Origin: Macquaria australasica
Lineage: Eukaryota; Chordata; Actinopteri; Centrarchiformes; Percichthyidae
Direction: 5' to 3'
Length of the DNA stretch: 64,000 nt
Assembly (NCBI GenBank): GCA_005408345.1
Contig: SEMN01000135.1
Location: 124,001-188,000, forward strand
This document shows positions 11,313 through 22,799 of this stretch, in pieces; the stretch's first letter is position 1; each line of letters opens with the position of its first letter. A model generated the notes under the pieces. It saw nothing but the letters and a program-made list of their open reading frames with translations. It was not told the origin of the DNA and made no database searches. The translations under genes and the position numbers were made by a program.

Positions 11313-11615
11313 TATCGACATCTTACAAAACATCCATCCCCCTGTACAGACAGGGAACGCTGGTGAACAGCTTTGTTGCCATTTCTGCCATAATACTTAA
11401 GAGAAATAGTGCCTCTGCAGAAGATAAGAGAGGAGGAGAGACAATCACATGCTGGCAGTCCTCGGGATCTCTTGGGAGTCCGCTAGATTCAGTTTCTGAC
11501 TGGAGAAGCAGGGTCAAGGAATAACGCAGGCAAAAATCTGAAGTTTTTAACAAGATGAGTGCTGGACGGACAGGGAACTAGAAGGCGAATATGTTTTACT
11601 TTCTCTTTAAAGCCT

Positions 11616-12893
11616 TTAAAAAGCTATTAAGGACAAATATGAGACTGGTGAAATATCAAAAGGATACATAGAAGAACTCAGCTCCTCAAGCTGTGGAGAA
11701 AAAGAACATTTTGATCTTATTATATCACTGCAAAGGACCTTATCCTGTTCAACATGCAACAAGAACCTAACTAAACTTAAACACTTGGGGGGTGGGGGAT
11801 AAGCAGCTAAATCCTTGCTGGGATATTAAATAGTTACACCACATCAACGAACAGCTTTATCCAGGATGACATAACGTACAAGCAACAGCACAACGAGCTC
11901 AACGTGCTGAAAATACAGCAGGGACAAAGTCAGAACATTTGGCTAATTATGCTACAGTCTTACATTAAGAAGTAATTTGTCCATGTTGGTGTCGCAGGCC
12001 ATTTTCCTCTGGTCCTCGGGCATTTCGTCCACCTCGCTATAGAGGTCAAAGTGCAAACGGGCCAGCTTCTCCTGCATCTCTCTCACATGCTCCATCTGGC
12101 CAATGGAGCACTCGTTGCCTGACACAGAAGGGAGAAAGCGAAAACATATAAACGTGGCTGCAGCTGATACACGTTCACTATTATTTTGTTTGAAACACTG
12201 TTTTCCATACAATCTCTCAATCATCTGATATATTTCTATAATTTATTTCTTCTAAACACACAACCCGGGATGATTCAGCTTTGCACAAGATGCAACACTT
12301 ATTCAATTAAAGAACCAGAAAGGCACACGTGGGACAATGTGTGTTCTGGTTAAAAGTCTCTTGAAGTCCACATTACCAAATGCTTGTAGTTTCCCTGAGT
12401 GGAAGTCGTTGAGGAGGCTGAGCAGGCCATTCTCCATCTCCTGCACATCTGAGACATCAGTCAGAAAGGAGTGCTGGATGGTAGGTGCTGCCTGGCCCTG
12501 GTTCTGATTAGCTTTACCACCCAAGCCCTGATGATGCCTGGATTTGTCTCTAACTGCCCTGGAAAAAAGACAAACAACACAAAGCAGTCAGAAAGGAGTG
12601 ATTACGGGTCCTGATAATCAGATCTGTCTAGCAACCTCAAATACTTTATCCCTTTATTTTTGAGGAGGATAATAAAGATTACATAAAACTATTATTACTA
12701 AAATAATCGTATATGTACAGCTAAGTTACCTCCTACTCTTGCTCTTTTGGCTGGAGTGAGTCCCCGTGTTGTGGCTGTAGCCTACGTGTCGTCCTCCGGA
12801 GGAAGCGTTGGTTTTCCGGCCAGAGCCACCAGTCGGAGCCGCCGTGTTGGTGGAGGTCCTGGGACTCTTTCTTTTTAGCTTTCGCTCTTCCAT
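11616..12893 (-). CDS. ccdc28a: ccdc28a, coiled-coil domain-containing protein 28A (4 coding exons)
   Basis: Coding exons in transcript order: 12893-12730, 12558-12377, 12118-11964, 11690-11616. They sum to 576 nt (191 residues plus stop), and all three junctions are GT..AG and in phase (AG|G, G|GC, codon boundary). The start is the first ATG, opening MEERKLKRKKSPR, a basic serine-rich N-terminus. The conserved family core follows: HSFLTDVSDVQEMENGLLSL, LNDFHSGKLQAFG, NECSIGQMEHVREMQEKLAR, LDLY-type helix with EVDEMPEDQRK, then DTNMDKLLLN and LEELSSS. The middle is the predicted coiled coil. The family (CCDC28A/B) is small and soluble; CCDC28B modifies Bardet-Biedl phenotypes and mTORC2, while CCDC28A's role is poorly known. 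CCDC28A is preferred over 28B because of the ect2l neighbour. The last 15 residues do not look like the vertebrate tail I remember, so the final exon's end is less certain. Confidence 0.92.
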
Positions 12894-13420
12894 AACTTCA
12901 TGTTACAACGCTGCCCGGTTAGCTAGGTAGAGGGTAAAACACAAAGCCGACACCAGACACTGCAGACAGCACTGTAACTTAACGTCGAGCAACGTAGCTA
13001 ACCTGAGAAATGAATGTGGTTCGGGACCAAGCTAACGTTAGCCTATCGGCCAGCCAGTCGGCTCAAGTTAAATGCCACAAACACAAGCCGATGAACACAT
13101 TCACTCACAACTGCCGCCGAGCCGACAGAGAGTCCGCACGATTCAAACATCTGTCGAAACGTGGGGCGGAAAATGCGTATGTACCCCGCAGGCTTGTTCG
13201 CTGGCCTGTAAACTGTGAAAGCTTCCTGTTTTGGTCGGACGTTACGGACCAAAGCACAGCACGTCGTCTCATTCAACACGGCGATGAAGTTACAATATTC
13301 CTGACTTACTTTCTACCAAAAGTCGTAACTTTATGAAAGTTTCTCACCCACTCTGCGTAGCGCCCAAGTCCCGAAGCGGAACTGGGTCCATTACGGTCTC
13401 ATCTTTTCTTTCTAGACATT
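12894..13420 (-). promoter_or_regulatory. ccdc28a promoter / CpG-rich 5' region
   Basis: CpG dinucleotides are clearly denser here than in the surroundings, as expected of a housekeeping promoter. An ETS-like GCGGAA sits near 13375. No TATA box at a fixed distance was found. The region could also serve a plus-strand transcript, since nothing coding lies between it and the long stretch to the right. Transcription start not determinable. Confidence 0.5.
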
Positions 13421-15890
13421 TGTTGTGAATCTTCGTGCAGAAAAAAAAAAAAAAAAAGGTTGAATATCTTGCAAACAATACGACTTCGCGTTTAAAACGA
13501 ATTCGCCACCTTTATAAAACCCTCATTTCAGAATATACACATTAAAAAACTAAAAAGGCATTAAACTACTCGAGTACTGAGAAATGCATTTCCTTTCTCA
13601 CTTTTACAAGGCACTTTTTATGTTACTTTTTTTGTGTCATTAGATCATTTCTGTTAGTGATTTTAGTGGGACAGACATAAACTGGCTACAATATCTCCAA
13701 CAAATAGTCCATAGAGTCAGTCCTTAATTTGGACATCATCTTGAAGCAGTGTCTTGAAGTCTTGGTTTCCTCCTTATGGAGACAATTGTCTCTGTTCGTA
13801 GTTATTTGTTGTCCAAAATCTTTTTGAAATAGCGAATTTCAAAGGGGAATTTCCCTTAAAATTTGACAAAACTGAACCGTGACTGAGATGTAGTTGCAGG
13901 AGAAAACCACAAGAGGGAGATACGTGAACATCCAATAATGATCCCCTCTTAATGATGTATTCATAGCTAATAAACATGCTAAAAAGAGGCACTTTGTACA
14001 CTTAAATTAATTGCGCATGTTTTCATAAACATAAACTATATTCAAAATGCTGATTAATTGAATTCCACAACACCATTCAAGTCTTAATTAGTGTACACCA
14101 AATAGTTCACACTGAATGAAGATTTAAGTTTTGGGGTCTGTAGGTGATGCTATTCCACAGTCTCGAATAGCTGCACAAATAGCTGATTTTATTCACTTTA
14201 AATGACACCAAAGGAAAACATTTCTCTAATTTTCAGCGTTTGCAATTGCATTGCTGTCCCTTGTTGGTATTTGCAAGATGGCCTTTATAAGTCACTCTGG
14301 AGAGAGAAAAAGGCATTAGAAAGCATCAGATAAATGCTTAATCTGTAATAGAAAATGATTTTCAGTTTGCAGCTAAAAGCTCGGACATCCTGTTGAAGGG
14401 TCAAGAGAAAAGAGTAAAATATCACATTATTATATATACTTAAAAGTCATGTTCTGGGACCACATACCAGTGGTCTTTTCATATGGAGACCAGTCCCTGG
14501 AGTGTCTTCTCAAACATGGTTCATGGAGTCACAGCACACACTTCTGCAACAGTAGAAGCATGTGCAGCCTCATTATTAACACAGATTCCTGCTTCCTGTT
14601 AAGTTCGAATTTAGGATTTCCATTCAGTTCTGTCAGGCTCTGGTGGCTCAAATGCTGCAGCTCAATGGATCAGTGCTCATCACTGGTGCTTTATATCAAG
14701 AAGGACATGGGTGCAGGTCAGGTGAACTTGTTGGTTCCTGCATCTACCCACAATGCATGCTTGGATAAGGTCTAGTCCTCCGTGAATGGGTAATTGGATG
14801 TCCAATTGGAAAATTATTTGGACCCTTTGTCACAAACAGAATTAAGGAAATAGGAACTTAAAGGCCCCGAATAAATATTTTCTCAATCAGCGTCTCACAT
14901 GAACCAACTTTGTGTTTGCTTGCTGTGGTCATTTCACATGAGAGATTTATGTATTTGTGTGATGCACCAATCAGGATTTAGCAACATTTGAATCAAAATC
15001 TGATGACAGTTGTGGGGTTGTTGTCTTATGTTATCAGGCCCCTGTCAATTAAATCTGACACATAATATATAAGAATGGTTTTTCACACTCTACGTTTGAT
15101 TATTTAGTCATACATATTTTAACATAGATTTTATTTAAGACAGAAAGACCTGAGACCAAGTTTTCAGGGACTACAAAAGTTCCTTGAGCACACTTCAAAA
15201 CCCACGAATGTGAATATAAAACGTGAAACGTAAGTGAAATATTGAGTACTATTATTGCTATTATTTGGGTATTGTTTTACATTTCTATTCCAGCTTTTTG
15301 AGTTATGCCTGACACAGCCTAACTGAACTTTTTCATTCTGGATTGCTGTTTCAAACTCTGAAAAGGTACCTTGTCATCAATCTATTACTTCAGTCCAGTC
15401 GGCTGGTTGCCTGTACTTAAAAAAAAAAAAAAGGCCGGTGTGAAGCTGAAATTTTTGTTAGCCATTACCTTTTTATGTTTAGGACATCACCGTAACCATG
15501 AACAATCTAAAAACATTGAAAAAAAGTCCCTGAATTCTTGAGAAAGTTCCAGAGATTTGGGAAAACTACCTACTGTGGAAAATGCACTCATGCTGGCAGA
15601 TCATTTTCTCTCTCCCTCTCTCGCTTCTCTCTTTGCTGCGTTGTCTTTTCCTACCCTCTCCCTCCTACCCTTTCCTGCTTTGCAAGCCCATGTGTGTGTT
15701 TGAGTGTGTGTTTGCTGCGTGACAGTGGCTGAGTGAGGTGAACCAGGATAAAATGTTACAGATGAACACATTTAGACTGTCACGTCCACACAGTCATTAA
15801 CTTAGTGGATGTACACACACAGAGAAAGAAACACACACACACACACCTATCTCTCATCTGTAATTGCTGTGTAGGTGCTGTTTGGAGAGC
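13421..15890. other. non-coding, no gene seen
   Basis: AT-rich sequence with poly(A) runs (13440, 15419) and a 14-bp perfect palindrome GAGACAATTGTCTC at 13779-13792. No splice-flanked open frame or recognisable family. A CT-rich patch lies at 15605-15680. Confidence 0.5.
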
Positions 15891-15894
15891 TAGC

Positions 15895-16460
15895 TGCTAG
15901 TTACAGCCAGTTCTTTCTTTTCTCATGTGCACGGCTGCCTGAATTATGCATCGGATTGTAAATGAATGACAACTGGTTTAATTACACACTCCGCCTTCCT
16001 GCTAATTCTAAGTTACCTGCCTTTCTAATGCAGCATTATTCCAGCATTTTAACAGACTTGCTTTAGCCACTGAAGACACTGTAATCTGGCAGCAAAAGTG
16101 ATTTAAATAAATGAAACGAAAGTATAAAAGCATAAAAATACACAGCAGTTAAGGTGATTTGCCTGATGGTGATGAGAAACTACCCAAATAAAAGCTTCAG
16201 TTTCTGTCTGTAATGGATATTCTTATAATTTTACACTGACATTAAATCTGTTTGTCATTTCTAAGTCTTTCTTTCTGTGGACTTGAACCTTAATCAGCGC
16301 AGAAATGTTCATGTCGTATCAATCGGAGAAGAAAGGCGTGAAGGCCGCTCTATCGTTCCCTGTTCGATACTGTATATCCCCCAGGGTGACAGGACACTCA
16401 GGGGACTATAGTAGACACTGGGTGTGTGCGCAGCTCTATTGGGAATTAGGGTTAAGCAGA
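15895..16460. promoter_or_regulatory. candidate conserved non-coding blocks
   Basis: Two complex, non-repetitive stretches, 15895-16130 and 16290-16440, stand out from microsatellite-rich surroundings. The first carries GAATTATGCAT, GTTTAATTACAC and CTAATTC homeodomain-type sites and AATGAATGACA. The second has mixed base composition (GAAGAAAGGCGTGAAGG). No open frame with codon-like structure. Enhancer is the best guess. Confidence 0.35.
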
Positions 16461-17880
16461 AGGTTACACGTGTGTGTGTCTCTGTGTGTGTGTGTATTTT
16501 CATCTCAGCAGCTGTGACCCAGAATAATGTTTTTATCCCGTCATATTCCTTCATCTACCTCATACACCACACACACACACACAAATGGACACACAGGCAC
16601 ACTTGAAGTGAGTGTTTCCTATTAAAAATGACCACAGTAGATTTATATCTTTCCCAGTCTACTGTATGAATAAATGTTCTATACGAAGGGAGCCAGACGT
16701 CTTGTCCTTGTCTTCCACTTGTCCCCCCATGCAAGGACAAGGAGCAAAGTACAAAAGGGGCTGGCAGAGATGAATGGGGGAGGTAGGCAACAGAAGAAAA
16801 GAGTAAAGGGAATTAATCTGTAAAAAACAAACAGGACATCTTTATAACAATGTGAATGGGATTTTTTTTTTGGGTTTGTATGCCTGACTGACTTCCATAG
16901 AAAGATTACTGATAGTAATTTTGATGTGAAGTGTTTCACCGCATGTAATTTTACACTGCATTTAACACTGAATTACCTTACACACCAAACAAATTAGAAC
17001 AAATGAGGAAAAACATCCTCTAGTTACTACTCACCAGAAAACAATCGGTGTGGAAAAGGTCTATCAGACGCATAATTTTTCTCAAATTCCCGACATTTCT
17101 CACCTTGTTTATCTGAGTAACACACCACACCGGTGATTCAGCAGGTTACAGCAGGCCTACAAAACATACTATACATTACTATCAACCATTTTCCAAAGCA
17201 TACCATATATTTATACCTGCCAGGCAGCCACTGGTTTCAATTCATTCCACAGATATTAAACCTTTGCTTAATACATTGCATTTAGTCACCTTTATTTTTA
17301 TGTGACAGTGACACAAACGCATTAAGTGTTCTTTGTTGGTAGAGTATGTGCAAGGAAGCACCTGCGAATGGAGAGTTAATTCCTACAAATCAACCTTGAT
17401 TTCAAGCAGTAAATAAAAAGGTTACAGTTAAATACTGTTAAATAACTTGATGTTTGGGAGCCTCTGCATTTTCATCCTGTATTTACAACAGCCTGCCAAA
17501 GCCATCGGATGCCTAGGAGGAGGGAAATCATGGAAGCTGGTCAGCAGCAACGTAAAAGATATAAATTTGTAGTTAACATGCACCAAAATGACCACCAGCA
17601 TGATTCTTGAAGTAGTCTGAGGCCACTTTTATCCATCTCTATTGGTGATAAAAGTGGTGTTACTCTTTTGTTTTCATAACTAGCACGAGTTAATACACTG
17701 AAACAAAGATCCAACAGGAAGGTCTTGGAAAGTTGCAAGAGTTGAGGATGAAAAACACCATAATAAAAGACTAAAATAAGCAGTACGCGCTGTAAAAGTT
17801 TGCTCGCCAAGAAATCATTGAGTCACTATTATTCGTTATGGTGACACTGTGCTACTAGACTGTGAACATGATGTAAAGTG
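16461..17880. other. non-coding, no gene seen
   Basis: Short (TG)n and (CA)n runs near 16470-16580, then AT-rich sequence. No family or splice-flanked frame recognised. Confidence 0.5.
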
Positions 17881-18029
17881 GTTCAGTTTCTCACTCCTTC
17901 CATCCACCTGTCGTCTCAAACTCTTTCCTCGTATCTCCTCTTTAACTCTCGTCTCCCTCTCATTCAATTCCCCGTCTCCTCCCCCTCACCTCCTTTCCCC
18001 CCATTCGCCTCTTCCTGTCCTCCTCTCAC

Positions 18030-18150
18030 CACTCTGTAGAGGGTCCAAGTGACATTTGGCTGTCCCCTGCCTCGAGGGGGTCCAGGAGATGCAGACGTTT
18101 TTGGCAGGCGGGCACAGGGACGCCTAGGGGTCCTGACGGGGACTCCTGGA
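18030..18150 (-). other. candidate exon (unassigned)
   Basis: On the minus strand a T/C tract ends in CCTAG and CCAG acceptors, 115-121 nt of GC-rich sequence follow, and the block closes with AGTG|GTGAGA, a good donor. Two frames stay open; one reads ESPSGPLGVPVPACQKRLHL. On the plus strand a 160-nt pyrimidine tract ends in CTGTAG at 18040, followed by an equally open frame but only a weak donor. I cannot match either product to a family. It may instead be a GC-rich non-coding element. Confidence 0.3.
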
Positions 18151-18844
18151 CTAGGAAGAGAAAAAAAGTACACATCATAAAATGCACCCGCAGTCGGAAA
18201 CACACACACGCTCTCGGGGTGCACATGCATAAGCAAACAATTGCACAAACAGAGAAGAGCTAACACGGACACACACTGACACATGTAAACGTGTGCGCGC
18301 ACAAACACTCGTGCACCTACCAATCAAACACACGTAATGAAGACACAGTGGACGGTAAATGTGAGAAGGCGAGGGAAGCTGCCCCCATGGAAAAGTTTGG
18401 AAAACGGCAAATAAACTGGGATTTGAATTTGAATTGCTAAACTATTGAGCTTCAATATGACTTGCTGGCTTCATTCCCTGTCAGAACTTTATTTATTGCG
18501 GCCTTTTATGCTGATAGTGGAATCAGATGTGGGACTGATACAAGAAGAAATCGAGACAATATTATCAAAAAAAACAACTTGTCAAAAATGAATGAAATCT
18601 GTTTAATCCCAAAGCCCCAAAATATACTTACACTGGTCATAAAAGTGCTAGTATTTGGGATCAATATGATTGCTTTTGCTGCTGCCACAAACCTAAAACA
18701 TCACCTCCTGTGCACCAGAGGATTTTGTGGGTGTTCACAGACATCCATGTACCAAATACAGGTTAAAGAGTAGCAAAATAAAGATTCATTTGAGTAAAAT
18801 TATTGCTTAAAACTACCCAAAGAAAGCCCAAATGAGGACTTGTT

Positions 18845-19120
18845 CAGATGGACAGTTTTGGTGGTGTGACTGTCCTCATCTCCCACCACTCGTGTCCCTC
18901 TGAGACCACTCATCTGTCTTTTTTCCACCTCTCCACTCCTCTGTCTCCCGGGTCTCTTCAGAGAGATAATATGCTGGTCATCGGGGGAGTGAGGCAGAGT
19001 GAGGGGAGATGGAGATGCAGGGCTAATTGCGGGGTGCCGGAGCTCGTCGGCGCGGCACTGCCCGCTGTTTTGGCTCAGCCATAATTACCTGGTAGCCGCA
19101 GATGTTTCACGCCATTGTTG
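18845..19120. promoter_or_regulatory. candidate conserved non-coding element
   Basis: GC-richer core in AT-rich surroundings with CTAATTGC at 19023-19030, TAATTA at 19082-19087 and a GGCTCAGCC palindrome-like run between them, then GTTTCACGCCATTGTTG, where CCATTGT is a SOX-type site. Dense, unique, not coding in any long frame. Confidence 0.4.
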
Positions 19121-19380
19121 TACGCCCAGACAGAGAGGAAGGGATGGATAGATGGACGGAGAGAGGTGGGGAGACATAAAGAGGGAGAGACAGAGGCCGC
19201 TTCCCCCAGCCAGCTGCAAACTTCTGCACACATGCAAAGAAACAGCGAGCAGAAGCTTTCTCTCCCCGTTCATCCATCCATCTTTTTAACCATTCTTTTA
19301 TTCATCTCTTTCAATCCATTATCAAACCAACCCTTTTATATTTGCACCTTGAGTGTTGATAGGTGATAATAATTCTTTGT

Positions 19381-19560
19381 GTGTGTGTGTGCAGGGTGCA
19401 GCCTTCCCACTGAGGCAGAACAAAGTAGCGTAATAACTCAGACACTGAGCTGACCCTCTCTGCTGCTCTCAAGTACACTTAATGGAGGTGTGTGTGTGTG
19501 TGTCTGTTTGTCTGTCTGTTGCATTTGAATATGACTGCTTGCACATACCCGACTGTGTGT

Positions 19561-19591
<31 letters not shown>

Positions 19592-19641
19592 TATGTGCTT
19601 GTGCATGTGTGTATCCGTATGTGTGAATGTATCCTGTTCTC

Positions 19642-19680
<39 letters not shown>

Positions 19681-19720
19681 CAAATAGCTGATCCCCTTTA
19701 GGGGTGAATTGTTATGGATG
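19381..19720. repeat. (TG)n-rich interval
   Basis: Several TG runs, a GA run near 19577 and the longest pure TG run at 19644-19679. The open frames here are repeat artefacts. Confidence 0.9.
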
Positions 19721-19849
19721 CTGTTCTGTTGAAATTACTGTTATTTGTTTCCTTTAAAACAAGCTAATTGCAGCATAGCGGATTGCTCTGTGTGTGTGTG
19801 TGTGTGTGTGCATCAATTTGTTTGCTTCCTTGTTTATTGTTTGTTTGTG

Positions 19850-19965
19850 TCGCATTGCAGACCCCTCCAATTTCTTTAGCATGGACACATTTTCACTCGG
19901 CGTCGAAACTCATTCTGCTGCAGCTGTTGGGCAGTAATTTGACTTTTTAGCCAATTGTTTTTTTT
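19850..19965. promoter_or_regulatory. candidate conserved non-coding element
   Basis: Contains TTTAGCATGGACAC, CGGCGTCGAAACTCATT, CTGCAGCTGTTGGGCAG (an E-box, CAGCTG) and AGTAATTTGAC. Complex sequence directly after a microsatellite zone. Regulatory role is inferred from composition only. Confidence 0.3.
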
Positions 19966-21050
19966 TTTTCAAAGCTAAACTCTACTGCTCGATAAAAAGG
20001 GAAAGGACATGCACATAAATTCTATTACAAACAATAATAAGAAATGAGTGTTTTTATACTCACTTCTTATTGAACAAGAAAAGTCCTGTTCTTCTAAGTG
20101 CTGTAATCGTTCACTCCACAGTGACGTTTATGTATTTTTCTAGTATTTTTCTTGCAAATAAACTCATTAAAAATACTACAGCAACTGTACAGATACAAGC
20201 ACTCATTGTCAACATAATGCATCAGTTAATTAGACAAGGTGAACAGTTACCTCACCCAAAATCCAAATTAAATTAAAAAATTAAAATTATAGTGATATCC
20301 AACCATGCAGATATCTCTCCTCTACATCTTTGCAATGGAGGTGAACTGAATTAAGTTTGTGTTGCTCACGGCATTGAAAAACAAAACTAAGAGTCTACAG
20401 CCACACTAGCAGTTTTTGAGCTATTTCAGTGTGGATCAAAGTGGTGGACTGACTGAAAGACCGACATTACACCATCCATAAGGCCATAAAGCAGGGCTAA
20501 AAACCTAATAGCAAAAAAAAAAAAAGCCCTGTTTCTTTTGAAAATATCTTTTATTTTTTCATGATTTGAGTGTAGTGACCCTTTAAGTCATTTTCAAGGA
20601 CGATAAATACAGTTTCTTTGTCAATGTAATTATAAAATTTAGTGTTTAGTTCCGCAGCATTTCCTGGCCTCATGTTACCTTCTATAAATATGTTTCAAAT
20701 GAAAAAAAGAGGGGACTGGTATTGCATCAGAATCAGAAGATACCCTATCAGAATCAGTATCAGGTGAGAAAAAGTTGGATCGGTGCATCCCTGTTTCTTA
20801 TCTCACCTGACTCACTCGAGTTATTATTATTACTGATAGGAATGATGGCCACAAGTACAAAATGAAGACCTAAGTTGTAATGAACAAAAATGATGCTTTA
20901 ATCAGCGTGTAGCGAAATAGTGAAAGTAAAAGTAAACCTACATAGAAACCAGAAGTTACACTGCAGTGTGTACATGAATGTGAGAGTGTTTGAAACGGGC
21001 TGGGAAACAGAGAGCAAGGAAGAAGAAAGTGAGCCCATGCTGGTGTTGAG
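19966..21050. other. non-coding with decayed repeats
   Basis: AT-rich. Near 20722-20790 it reads GCATCAGAATCAGAAGATAC and ends ATCGGTGCATCCCTG, fragments of mobile elements; the end matches the terminal repeat of 11159-11312. No gene seen. Confidence 0.5.
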
Positions 21051-21166
21051 CGGGTTAAGTGTGTGTGTGTGTGTCAGTGTTAAGTGGGACATCTCAGACA
21101 GACAGGCCATCCTCTCACAGGCACCCTTGTTTGCCAGGCAGGTGAGCCAGTGTCTCTTTATCTGTT

Positions 21167-21204
<38 letters not shown>

Positions 21205-21615
21205 CTGCCAGCTCCTTCACGTCCCCCTGTGCCAGCTACGTCTACGTCTCGTCTTTGTGTGCGAATGAAAGCGTGGCAGATCTGACGAGGAAGAAAATAC
21301 ACACACACACACACACACACACCGGCGCGGCATTCTCACGGGGGGGAAGAGGAGGCACGAGAGGAGGAGAGGGAGAAGATGAGGTGGCCTCGCCTTCCCT
21401 CTCATCCCTCATTCCAACTTCTCCTCCTTTCGTTTGGTTCCATTCATTCGTCAGTTCTTTCCGTTTTGTGCCGTTCCATAATGCTGCTGCTCTGTCTGTC
21501 TCTGCCTCCGCTCTTCTCCTGTCCTCCCTTTCTTTGCGCTCCATCCTTTTTCTCCCCCATCGCATCGCTCCCTTTCTTTCCCATCCATCCTCTCTTTCTC
21601 CTCGCCTCGTTCCAG

Positions 21616-21670
21616 TTTCCAAGTGCTTGGACGGGGGGCTTACTGCTCCGGTCACTGCTCAGGGAGTACG
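21616..21670 (+). other. candidate 55-nt exon (unassigned)
   Basis: A 200-nt pyrimidine-rich tract ends in TCGTTCCAG, followed by 55 nt open in two frames (FPSAWTGGLLLRSLLREY or SKCLDGGLTAPVTAQGV) and a good donor G|GTGAGC. If joined to 28743-28772 in phase 1 the frame stays open. No family recognised. Confidence 0.3.
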
Positions 21671-22379
21671 GTGAGCTAAAGTAGGCTCGGTGTAGAAGAA
21701 CATCACACACACACTTGAACAAACAAACAGAAACGGGGCCCTTTCTCTTGCTCCAATTTCAATTGTGTCTTGTTTGCTACCTGCATATGTCTCTACCTTC
21801 TCCAGATCCCAAAGCTTATCTGTACACGCAGCCTAGACAGCATTATGACAACTGGTCTGACATCATACGTATTCAAACACCAAGCGTTTAGAGATAAGCT
21901 TCCATGCTCCTATCTCAGGTAATCAGCACTCCAGGCCAAGCAAAGTTCAACACAACAGAACTGCACAGAAGTTCAAATCAGCAGAAGAGAACTCGCTCTA
22001 TTATTCTTGCTTCTGTAAATTATTAAAGTTAATGTGGCCTTGAGGCAATATGTAAGATTTGTAAGGCCCTGCAGCACGAACATCAGAGCCAAACTTGACC
22101 CAAAGCTTTTCTTTTTTGCTTTGTCCACAAGAAAAGGAACGGATCCCCCGCTAAACTAACTTCAAATACAAAAGTTAAAAAGCTTTTATTATTTATTATT
22201 AAAGACCAACACGCACTGATGGCACACAAGCCACCCTCAGGGTCAAACTATCACACTGTAGTGAATAACACATGAACATTTGTACAGCTACACCTGGCTC
22301 CCCGATTACACCGGCAGTCACTCAATGACTGAACACGTAATGAAAATATATATATGGATTCTCCACTTCTATGGTATTT

Positions 22380-22790
22380 TTTGCTTTGCTGTTAGCTCAG
22401 GTAGATGAATGTGTGGAGCTGTTGATCACCACCAGCTAATTAAACCTGCAATAACTGATTTTGACTTTGGAAAACTGGAGTCGTATATTTGTCCACCTGA
22501 CAAATGTAGGATCAAAAATACACTCTTCTTTTAACTCTGTTTTCAGTCTTCACTAACTCCTGAGAGAAATATCTGGCTCTTTTAGCTGCTAAATGCTCCA
22601 CTATGTTAGTCACTAACTGTCTGTCTGCTGTTTGGGGCTGGGCAGGTAGTGTAGAGTGGGTTCTTAGAGGTTTTTCACTGTAAACAGCGTCCTATTGTGG
22701 CAGAAAATGACATTATGTGGACTGTGAGAATGAACCAAAACAGAAAAGTTGCACTATAAACGATGCTATAAAGCTCTGTAGAGCTGAGAG
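22380..22790 (-). mobile_element. dispersed non-coding repeat (reverse copy)
   Basis: Begins TTAAACCTGCAATAACTGAT near 22440, the reverse complement of the end seen at 55525-55545. Later parts (TTTAGCTGCTAAATGCTCC, AATGACATTATGTGG) match a common percomorph repeat as I remember it. Limits approximate. Confidence 0.5.
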
Positions 22791-22799
22791 GAACTACAG

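Larger units (their letters stand above)
10161..11615 (-). other. ccdc28a presumed 3' UTR
   Basis: Non-coding sequence after the ccdc28a stop. It holds an (AT)n run (10909-10936) and a small transposon-like element (11159-11312). No other gene seen. Confidence 0.45.

Noticed and set aside
13010..13336. 108-codon plus-strand frame in the ccdc28a promoter
   Set aside because: No family match; CpG-rich sequence naturally holds few stops. A divergent transcript cannot be excluded, but no protein is supported.
13779..13792. 14-bp perfect palindrome GAGACAATTGTCTC
   Set aside because: Isolated, with no surrounding motif cluster; expected to occur by chance in a region this size often enough not to be claimed.
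21084..21674. 196-codon plus-strand open frame
   Set aside because: Crosses two (CA)n runs and a pyrimidine tract; only its last 55 nt are kept, as a separate exon candidate.
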